This document shows positions 6,462-11,937 of a stretch of 16,307 nucleotides of DNA, in pieces. The translations under genes were made by a program, and so were the position numbers. The number at the start of each line of letters is the position of its first letter. The first letter of the stretch is position 1. The notes below the pieces were generated by a model. It saw only the letters and a list, made by a program, of their open reading frames with translations, was not told the origin of the DNA and made no database searches. The stretch is taken from positions 1 to 16,307 of the forward strand of contig JASFRS010000042.1 of the NCBI GenBank assembly GCA_050114795.1, read 5' to 3'. Origin of the DNA: JASFRS01 sp050114795 (GTDB lineage Bacteria; Pseudomonadota; Alphaproteobacteria; Sphingomonadales; CAKZYD01).

Positions 6462-7199
6462 ATGACATCTTATCAACCGAAGATAAGGCTCTTTCTCGAC
6501 CAATCCGATTTTAAACAAGGGTTGGAAGCCGCATTGGACAGCCGCGCCGTACATTATTTGCGCAATGTGTTGCGTCTTGAACCGGGCGCGGAAATTACAG
6601 TGTTCAACGGGCAGCAGGGAAGCTGGCGCGCTGAAATCAAGGCGCTGGGTAAGAAGAATGGCACGGTTGAACTTGTCGAACAGATTGAGCCCCAGGAAAG
6701 CGTTCCCGATCTCTGGTTGTTGTTCGCCCCTATAAAAAGGGACAGAATTGATTTCCTGGTTGAAAAGGCGACTGAGCTTGGTGTTGCGCAAATGCGCCCT
6801 GTTATCACACGTAGGACAGTTGTAGAGCGTGTGAAGCTTGAGCGCCTGAATGCTCATGCCATAGAAGCGGCAGAGCAATGCGGGCGCAATCATGTCCCCC
6901 GGGTGCATGAGCCTGAGCGTTTAGAAAGCCTGCTTGATGGCTGGGATCATAATCGACGGATTCTCTATTGTGATGAAATGCTAGCAGCAGACGCTGGTGG
7001 TCTAGCCGAACAAAACCTCGTTCCAGGCCCCTGGGCAATCTTAATAGGCCCTGAGGGTGGTTTTGACGCGAAGGAGAGGGAAATTCTCCATGCTCACCCT
7101 GCCACCCACGCCATCAGCCTTGGGCCACGCATATTAAGGGCAGATACCGCCGCATTGGCTGCAATTACTTATTGGCAGTTGAAGCTTGGCGACTGGTAA
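6462..7199 (+). CDS. rsmE: 16S rRNA (uracil(1498)-N3)-methyltransferase
   Basis: RsmE is a SPOUT-class, SAM-dependent enzyme that methylates N3 of U1498 of 16S rRNA in assembled small subunits. The 245-residue length is typical. The N-terminal PUA-like RNA-binding part contains HYLRNVLRL (31-39). The methyltransferase domain has KRDRIDFLVEKATELG (92-107), the loop IGPEGGF (195-201), and SLGPRILRADTAALAA (219-234), which form the trefoil-knot SAM site. An AAGGG lies about 10 bases before the ATG. gshA follows 79 bases after the stop codon on the same strand, so the two may share a transcript, a pairing that is common in Alphaproteobacteria as far as I recall. Confidence 0.96.
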   Translation: MTSYQPKIRLFLDQSDFKQGLEAALDSRAVHYLRNVLRLEPGAEITVFNGQQGSWRAEIKALGKKNGTVELVEQIEPQESVPDLWLLFAPIKRDRIDFLVEKATELGVAQMRPVITRRTVVERVKLERLNAHAIEAAEQCGRNHVPRVHEPERLESLLDGWDHNRRILYCDEMLAADAGGLAEQNLVPGPWAILIGPEGGFDAKEREILHAHPATHAISLGPRILRADTAALAAITYWQLKLGDW

Positions 7200-7278
7200 G
7201 TGATTGTTCACGTTATCTTTAAAAGCTGTTCATATTTGACGGCTTGCCATAATGCGGGAATTTCAGTACTGCGGCCCT

Positions 7279-8649
7279 ATGAGCACGAGAGTAAAAAGCG
7301 CCGACGATCAAGCATCATTGGCAGGCAAGGCGGATTTGATTTCCTATCTTGCACGGGGATCCAAGCCAGTTGAAAACTGGCGGGTTGGGACGGAACATGA
7401 GAAATTCGTTTATTGCCGAAAATCTCTAAAGCCTGTTTCTTATGAAGAAAAGGGTGGTATCCGGGATATCTTAAACGGACTGACCCAGTTCGGTTGGCAG
7501 CCGGTGGAAGAGGGCGGTCATGTCATTGCTTTGACGTCTGAGGGCGCATCAGTCAGCCTTGAGCCGGGTGGGCAACTTGAGCTTTCAGGAGCGCCGCTGG
7601 AGGATGTTCACCAGACTTGCCGCGAGGTTGGAACCCACCTTGAGCAGATCAAACATGTATCTGATGTCAATGAAGTCGGCTTTTTAGGTATGGGCTTTAC
7701 GCCGCTTGCCACACGAGCGGACATGCCAATGATGCCCAAGGCGCGCTATGAAATCATGAAACGTTATATGCCGACTAAGGGCAATCTTGGTTTGGATATG
7801 ATGTTTAGAACTTGCACAATCCAGGTGAACCTGGATTTCAGCTCTGAAGCAGATATGGTGAAGAAATTCCGTGTCGGGTTGGCGCTTCAACCTGTGGCGA
7901 CAGCGCTTTTCGCAAACTCCCCCTTCAGTGAAGGTAAGCCGAATGGGTATTTAAGCTATCGTTCTCATATCTGGACGGATGCGGACCCGGACCGTACAGG
8001 CATGCTGGGCTTTGTCTTTGATGAAGGCATGAGTTTCGAGCGTTATGTGGATTATGCGCTCGACGTACCGATGTATTTTGTCTATCGCGATGGTAAATAT
8101 ATTAACCGTGCAGGCTATAGCTTCCGTGACTTTATGGATGGGAAGCTGGAAGGTTTTGAAGGGCAGCGCCCAACCTTGGCGGATTGGACTGACCATTTGT
8201 CGACAATTTTCCCAGAAGTAAGGTTGAAGCAATTCCTTGAAATGCGTGGCGCTGACGGTGGTCCCTGGGGTCGCATCTGTGCTTTGTCTGCACTATGGGT
8301 TGGCTTGCTTTATGATGGGCCGACGTTGGACGCCGCTTGGGACATGGTGAAGGACTGGAGTGTTGAAGAACAGCTTGAGCTTCGCAAAGGCGTTCCAAAA
8401 TCCGGTCTACGGACGCCCTTTAGAAATGGGACGGTCCAGGACCTTGCTTTACAGATGCTTGAATTATCCGATGCGGGCTTGAAGGCACGCCGCCGTCAAG
8501 GTGCATCTGGTGAGACGGAGCAAGGCTTCCTTGCAACATTATGGGATAGCGCGCGTTCCGGAAAAACGCCGGCAGATCGTCTGTTGGAGGCCTATAATGG
8601 CCCGTGGAATGGTGACATTCGAAAAGTCTTTGAAGAAGCCAGCTACTAG
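7279..8649 (+). CDS. gshA: Glutamate-cysteine ligase (plant/alphaproteobacterial type)
   Basis: Catalyses ATP-dependent formation of gamma-glutamylcysteine, the first step of glutathione synthesis, in the cytoplasm. The 456-residue protein is of the GCS2-type family shared with plant plastids, not the enterobacterial GshA. Landmarks are WRVGTEHEKF (34-43), the Gly-rich EPGGQLELSGAP, GFTPLATRADMPMMPKARY, MFRTCTIQVNLDF, FANSPFSEGKPNGYLSYRS, and EMRGADGGPWGRICALSALW. I prefer the ATG at 7279 because it gives the usual N-terminal distance to the WRxGTEHE motif; the in-frame ATG at 7252 adds nine residues and cannot be excluded. Neither has a clear Shine-Dalgarno. The stop codon is embedded in CTAG, shared with the stop of the convergent acetyltransferase. 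A Cys pair for redox regulation, as in plants, was not identified. Confidence 0.96.
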   Translation: MSTRVKSADDQASLAGKADLISYLARGSKPVENWRVGTEHEKFVYCRKSLKPVSYEEKGGIRDILNGLTQFGWQPVEEGGHVIALTSEGASVSLEPGGQLELSGAPLEDVHQTCREVGTHLEQIKHVSDVNEVGFLGMGFTPLATRADMPMMPKARYEIMKRYMPTKGNLGLDMMFRTCTIQVNLDFSSEADMVKKFRVGLALQPVATALFANSPFSEGKPNGYLSYRSHIWTDADPDRTGMLGFVFDEGMSFERYVDYALDVPMYFVYRDGKYINRAGYSFRDFMDGKLEGFEGQRPTLADWTDHLSTIFPEVRLKQFLEMRGADGGPWGRICALSALWVGLLYDGPTLDAAWDMVKDWSVEEQLELRKGVPKSGLRTPFRNGTVQDLALQMLELSDAGLKARRRQGASGETEQGFLATLWDSARSGKTPADRLLEAYNGPWNGDIRKVFEEASY

Positions 8650-9086
8650 GGGATATCAAGTTTCATCATTTCGGCTTCATCTCCGCAGTGAAGCCGAAAT
8701 TGATCTGATGATTTGATGGTGCTTGGGGCATCGTCCCTGTTGGTTTTCTTAAAGCCCTGTTTAGCAAAAAAGCCTGCCGCATTTTCAGTGAATAAATAGA
8801 GGGTTTTGGCACCAAGCGCTTTTGCTTGCGCGATCAGAAGGGCAAGCATTTTTGCGCCATGACCTTCCCCACGGTGTGAAGAGACTGTCATGAACGAGCG
8901 CAGGAGGCCAACAGGCCCATAGAGTTCCAACCCACCAACGCCCATGCGCCAGCCTTGGTCATCACAGAAAGCAAAAAATTTCTTGTTTTCACCTTCCAGA
9001 TCGTCCGTCAAAAGTGCGTTTTCTGATAAGAGTTTTGCTAGGCAATCATAATCTTCACGCACGATTTGTTCGACTTTCAAACCCAT
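8646..9086 (-). CDS. GNAT-family N-acetyltransferase (ArsN2-like)
   Basis: A 146-residue single-domain GNAT enzyme expected to transfer an acetyl group from acetyl-CoA. The acetyl-CoA loop is HRGEGHGAKML (71-81), preceded by the beta strand LLRSFMTVSS; the later TLYLFTENAAGFFAKQGFKK is the beta5/helix-4 region. The pairing of LLRSxxV with LYLxTxxAxxFFxxxGF, and the C-terminal SxxxxxxC segment (SSDQFRLHC), resemble the ArsN2 group linked to arsenic resistance, but no ars genes are nearby, so the substrate stays open. The stop codon overlaps that of gshA in the convergent orientation. A 12-base-pair hairpin lies inside its 3' coding end. It is divergent from the small secreted-protein gene, with about 126 bases between. 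Confidence 0.88.
   Translation of the reverse strand: MGLKVEQIVREDYDCLAKLLSENALLTDDLEGENKKFFAFCDDQGWRMGVGGLELYGPVGLLRSFMTVSSHRGEGHGAKMLALLIAQAKALGAKTLYLFTENAAGFFAKQGFKKTNRDDAPSTIKSSDQFRLHCGDEAEMMKLDIP
8668..8700. other. Perfect 12-bp hairpin inside the convergent gene end
   Basis: ATTTCGGCTTCA (8668-8679) and TGAAGCCGAAAT (8689-8700) are exact complements around a 9-base loop. It starts 19 bases after the gshA stop codon and lies within the last codons of the convergent acetyltransferase gene. It has the position of a gshA terminator, but no T-tract follows on either strand, so termination is only a possibility. Confidence 0.5.
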
Positions 9087-9148
9087 TTCGCAGCCCTTAT
9101 TTTTCTTGATCTATCATAAACTTATCTCCTTATCTTCGGCAATAAAAC

Positions 9149-9162
9149 AATAAGTACTTATT
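9149..9162. promoter_or_regulatory. Perfect 14-bp palindrome in a divergent promoter region
   Basis: AATAAGTACTTATT is an exact palindrome in the AT-rich region between the acetyltransferase gene (minus) and the small secreted-protein gene (plus). Its position suits an operator for a dimeric regulator, but the regulator is unknown and AT-rich palindromes of this size can occur by chance. Confidence 0.3.
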
Positions 9163-9212
9163 AAAATTTGATTTTTTATGTTAAACTTCTACTCCAACTC
9201 AGGAGAGTCGTT

Positions 9213-9497
9213 ATGAGAATCAAAGCCTTGGCAGGGCTTTGTCTTGCGGGCCTAGTATTTGCGATACCACAAGCACAAGCTCGCCTTCTGATTACAGAGG
9301 AAGCGGGGGTTACTGTAACCCGTGGTGATGTTGTCCCGGTCATCCATAAGGTGGATCGGTCATTATATGGCGTAGAAATGCGTTTGCCTGATGACTTCAG
9401 CGGCCCGGTTTTTGGAAAGCCTTTATTATTGGTAGATGGAAAATATGAACGCCGCGATCCTTACCCGTATTTAGGACGGTATTGTTGTTACCGGTAG
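9213..9497 (+). CDS. Small secreted protein of unknown function
   Basis: A 94-residue protein. The ATG at 9213 is chosen because AGGAG lies at 9201-9205, 7 bases upstream; an upstream in-frame start at 9168 would put extra residues ahead of the signal peptide and has no such site. Seen: basic MRIK, a hydrophobic core of about 15 residues, and AQA-R as a signal peptidase site near residue 26. The mature chain of about 68 residues is rich in Val, Asp, Tyr and Arg, has no membrane segment, and ends in the Cys pair YCCYR. I recognise no family. The last 27 bases overlap, tail to tail, the sigma factor gene on the other strand. Hydrophobic and charged residues alternate in a beta-like pattern in the mature part. 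A periplasmic or cell-surface location is inferred only from the signal peptide. Confidence 0.75.
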   Translation: MRIKALAGLCLAGLVFAIPQAQARLLITEEAGVTVTRGDVVPVIHKVDRSLYGVEMRLPDDFSGPVFGKPLLLVDGKYERRDPYPYLGRYCCYR

Positions 9498-10376
9498 ATC
9501 ACAAAGCATAGCTAATTTATCCGGATTGCGCTGCATATAGATGTCTTGAATGCGGCCATTGTGTCCTTCAAGAACCATCGCGGTTTGTAAGCCGTCATCA
9601 TCGCTGATGAGCATGCCTGGGGCCTGATTAATAGTGGCTCTTTCCACTTTTAATCCTGACCTTTCCCGTGTTTGTTTCAAAACACCCAATATGAATCTTG
9701 CAACATGGTCTGCGCTATAAATGACATTGCGTGCGGCAAGACGTTTCCCTCCGCCGTCGCTATGAAGTTGAGCGTTCTCAGATAAGAGGCCCTTCAATTG
9801 CTCTAGATCCCCACTTGCACAAGCCGAAACAAAGGCCTCCATCAAACTAAGTTCTTCACCTTGATGGCCATTTATGTTTGGCTTATCACCAATCCGGCGT
9901 TTGGCGCGGGATACAAGCTGGCGACAGGCGCCTTCGCTTTTTTCCAGAACATTGCTGATTTCGGCATAGGAAAGGTCAAAAGCTTCTCTTAATAAAAAGG
10001 CTGCGCGTTCTGTAGCACTCATACGTTCCAGTAGGAGAAGAAAGGCCAGCCTGAGAGACTCAGCAAGATTTTCGTCAGCTTCTAAGTCGTTTGCAGGGTC
10101 TGTTTCCATCCAGGGTTCCGGCAACCAGGGGCCTTCATAAATATCTCTTTGGCGCTTTAAGGCGCGCAACCGATCTATGCACAATCGGCTAGTGGCCCGG
10201 ATAAGCCAGGCGCGGGATGATTTTATCGTATCGAGGTCAACCCGCATCCAGCGGATATATGCTTCTTGTACAATGTCTTCTGCTTCGCCACGTTCGCCAA
10301 GCATGCGGTAAGCCAGCCCGATGAGAACAGAACGTTCTGCATTGAAAAGCTCAGCATGGTGGGATTTATGTGGCAT
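9471..10376 (-). CDS. ECF41-type RNA polymerase sigma factor with SnoaL-like C-terminal domain
   Basis: An extracytoplasmic-function sigma factor of 301 residues. Region 2 is at about 8-75 (GLAYRMLGERGEAEDIVQEAY, split here as GLAYRMLG plus EAEDIVQEAY). The linker motif YEGPWLPEP at 80-88 is typical of ECF41. Region 4 helix-turn-helix is at about 118-163 (MSATERAAFLLR, then LSYAEISNVL). A fused SnoaL-like domain (about 172-290) carries DGGGK (207-211) and NPDKL (284-288), the two hallmark motifs of the ECF41 tail; in characterised ECF41 proteins this tail replaces a separate anti-sigma factor and both inhibits and supports activity. No anti-sigma gene is present, as expected. The start overlaps the AhpD-like gene by 11 bases, so it is the last gene of the operon. 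The promoter upstream of the operon has the exact ECF41 consensus, implying autoregulation. Confidence 0.95.
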   Translation of the reverse strand: MPHKSHHAELFNAERSVLIGLAYRMLGERGEAEDIVQEAYIRWMRVDLDTIKSSRAWLIRATSRLCIDRLRALKRQRDIYEGPWLPEPWMETDPANDLEADENLAESLRLAFLLLLERMSATERAAFLLREAFDLSYAEISNVLEKSEGACRQLVSRAKRRIGDKPNINGHQGEELSLMEAFVSACASGDLEQLKGLLSENAQLHSDGGGKRLAARNVIYSADHVARFILGVLKQTRERSGLKVERATINQAPGMLISDDDGLQTAMVLEGHNGRIQDIYMQRNPDKLAMLCDLPVTTIPS

Positions 10377-10896
10377 CGATTTTTACTTCTACCAGGGAAC
10401 AAGTTTTGGAGTAGCCCAAGCCTCTTTTAAGTGCTGGGAAAATACGTACAGCAGCCGATGTTGCCACAAGTTCAGCTATGCCTGCTGCCCCAAGTTCCTG
10501 TTCCAGCAATTGACGCTGGTCATCACTTATTTGAGGCCCGTTGGCGACAAATCGTCCAAGTGCTACGGCAGCGTCTTGAAGAGGTGTGAGGTTTGCACCA
10601 TTTTGTTGGCCGAGAGCAGCTTTTAGCAATGCGCTATCTATTTTGTCTTTTTGTGCAAAGCTGACTGCAGTCTGAAGACAGGGGCCACAGTCTTCAGTCT
10701 GTGTTGCTGCAATGCGGGCAAGGTGCCAAAGATCTTTGGGGACTGTTTTATGGTGCGCGACCATGGGTAGAGTCAGGCCAAATTTCCACAAGCCTGAGCG
10801 ACTTCCTTTAGCAAAATCACGTAAATAGTCGCAGTTTTCACCACTTGCTTTTTCATTCGCCCGAATGAATTTTTCCTGAAGCCACCCCAGCATCAT
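10366..10896 (-). CDS. AhpD/carboxymuconolactone-decarboxylase-like protein with CGPC motif
   Basis: A 176-residue all-helical protein of the AhpD-like/CMD fold. The redox motif EDCGPC spans about 68-73 (Cys70 and Cys73). In AhpD the second Cys is followed four residues later by a catalytic His (CxxCxxxH); here the sequence is CGPCLQTA, so that His is absent. An HTVP-like HKTVPKDLWHLARIAATQ segment precedes the motif, where the family places its conserved acidic and helical residues. ECF41 sigma factors are typically encoded beside CMD, oxidoreductase or epimerase genes, and this gene fits the CMD class. Its ATG overlaps the stop of the membrane-protein gene as ATGA, and its end overlaps the sigma gene, so translation of the three is probably coupled. 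Activity is unknown: a thiol-disulfide or peroxide-related role is inference. Confidence 0.85.
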   Translation of the reverse strand: MMLGWLQEKFIRANEKASGENCDYLRDFAKGSRSGLWKFGLTLPMVAHHKTVPKDLWHLARIAATQTEDCGPCLQTAVSFAQKDKIDSALLKAALGQQNGANLTPLQDAAVALGRFVANGPQISDDQRQLLEQELGAAGIAELVATSAAVRIFPALKRGLGYSKTCSLVEVKIDAT

Positions 10897-11312
10897 CCCA
10901 CCCCCTGGTTTTTAGAGCGGTACAACATGATGCTTAAAACGGCGGCAGGGATGACGATGGCGACAATTTCCACCAATGTCCCCTCATGTGCGTGGCCATG
11001 AAGCATTTCGACCAAATGCATGATGGCATGACCGCCGAAGAAGAGCAGGGCTATGAGAAACATTGGAAAACGATAGGAGGGACGTAGCAAGCCGTAAGCC
11101 AGGGCAGCAGAGGCAGTTAAATAGGCTATGCCGATATCGCGGATGAAATGGGGATTGAAGCCGCCGGTCTCAGTCACGCCTGGAGTGGTTTCATACCAGG
11201 TCATAGGCATAATGAGCATCTGAGCGCCAATTACGACGTCTAAAGCAGCGAAAATCCAAAGAATGGTGAGGCAAATGCGATCGAAAATATGAATTGAAGC
11301 CTGGTGGGTCAT
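10893..11312 (-). CDS. Four-helix membrane protein, first gene of the ECF41 operon
   Basis: A 139-residue protein with four hydrophobic segments at about 13-35, 56-76, 82-102 and 111-131, so an inner-membrane protein. Between helices 1 and 2 there is a polar loop, WYETTPGVTETGGFNPHFIRD (quoted in parts: WYETTPGV, ETGGFNPHFIRD), whose PGV, TG, N-HF and RD look like conserved anchor residues. The third and fourth helices flank the His-rich HAIMHLVEMLHGHAH. Similar compact proteins occur beside EDCGPC-type proteins in other bacteria as far as I recall, but no function is assigned. The His and Glu residues could bind metal or heme; that is speculation. It is transcribed first from the ECF41-type promoter, with AGGGG about 9 bases before the ATG. 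A DoxX-like relationship is possible but I do not assert it. Confidence 0.8.
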   Translation of the reverse strand: MTHQASIHIFDRICLTILWIFAALDVVIGAQMLIMPMTWYETTPGVTETGGFNPHFIRDIGIAYLTASAALAYGLLRPSYRFPMFLIALLFFGGHAIMHLVEMLHGHAHEGTLVEIVAIVIPAAVLSIMLYRSKNQGVG

Positions 11313-11353
11313 GAACCTTATCCCCTATTCTATATAGTATGTTTATAATAGAG

Positions 11354-11380
11354 GACGTCTGACAGGCTTCATTTGTGACA
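11354..11380 (-). promoter_or_regulatory. ECF41-type promoter
   Basis: On the minus strand TGTCACA (11380-11374), then exactly 16 bases, then CGTC (11357-11354). This equals the consensus reported for ECF41 target promoters. It lies about 40 bases upstream of the membrane-protein start at 11312 and points toward the operon whose last gene is an ECF41 sigma factor. I found no second copy in the window by eye. Autoregulation follows from this but is not demonstrated. Confidence 0.88.
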
Positions 11381-11391
11381 GGCGAGTCACA
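11374..11391. promoter_or_regulatory. Dyad TGTGAC-N6-GTCACA overlapping the ECF41 -35 element
   Basis: TGTGAC (11374-11379) and GTCACA (11386-11391) are perfect inverted arms 6 bases apart. One arm lies within the ECF41 -35 box and the other abuts the stop codon of the PNPOx gene. It could be a binding site for a second regulator over the promoter. It is not a CRP site: measured between TGTGA and TCACA the gap is 8 bases, not 6. Confidence 0.4.
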
Positions 11392-11934
11392 TTAAACCTG
11401 AATTCCCGTTGGCAATCCGTCGATAGACATCGAATTTTTCTCCTTTTTATAAAGCTTCAAGCCGTCCGCGCCTTTGTTCTCGGCCCATTTGCTCATGGTT
11501 GGGCGTTCTCCAACGAGTTCCATTTGCGGCACGCCCCATCCACAGGCGGTTTGTACAGATTCGACACCCATCACCATGATCTGCCGTATGGAAGGTAGAG
11601 CGTTAAAATGAGGAATGAGCTGACCCCACTCAGGATCATCCGGTTGAACCATGCGACCTCTCCCAAAAAGCCTCATGATCAAGGCGTTTCGGTCGAATGA
11701 GCAAAACATGATTGTGATCCGCCCATCAGCCAGAAGATGCGCCGCTGTTTCATTGCCGCTGCCGATCATGTCGAGATAGGCAACTTTGTTTGTGCCTAAA
11801 ACACGAAAACTATCCATGCCTTTGGGGCTTAAATTAATGCGCGCATTTTCTGCTGCCGTGGCTGTGAAAAACATTGGCTGCTTTTCAATAAAAGCAATGT
11901 GTTTGTCTTCCAGTTCTTCGAAGAAATCGGCCAT
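11392..11934 (-). CDS. PNPOx-like flavin-binding protein
   Basis: A 180-residue protein of the pyridoxamine 5'-phosphate-oxidase-like split-barrel family, expected to bind FMN or a related flavin as a dimer. Family features are the N-terminal helix ending in IEKQPMFFTATAA, the strand INLSPKGMDSFRVLGTNKVAYLD (quoted in parts: INLSPKG, VLGTNKVAYLD), the SGNETAAHLLADGRITIMFC stretch, and RLFGRGRMV. The C-terminal part, with CGWGVPQMELVGER and MSKWAENKG, is seen in the subgroup annotated as PNPOx-related FMN-binding protein, whose substrate is unknown. It is probably not PdxH: length and the C-terminal signature differ. The ATG follows GGGAG by 8 bases and lies 3 bases after the tldD stop, so the two are cotranscribed. 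The ECF41 promoter begins just past its stop codon. Confidence 0.87.
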   Translation of the reverse strand: MADFFEELEDKHIAFIEKQPMFFTATAAENARINLSPKGMDSFRVLGTNKVAYLDMIGSGNETAAHLLADGRITIMFCSFDRNALIMRLFGRGRMVQPDDPEWGQLIPHFNALPSIRQIMVMGVESVQTACGWGVPQMELVGERPTMSKWAENKGADGLKLYKKEKNSMSIDGLPTGIQV

Positions 11935-11937
11935 GGT

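Noticed and set aside
8646..9086. Arsenic-resistance locus, suggested by the ArsN2-like acetyltransferase
   Set aside because: No arsR, arsB, arsC or arsH gene is nearby; only family resemblance remains.
11374..11391. CRP/FNR-type operator
   Set aside because: TGTGA and TCACA are separated by 8 bases rather than 6, and one arm is already accounted for by the ECF41 -35 element.
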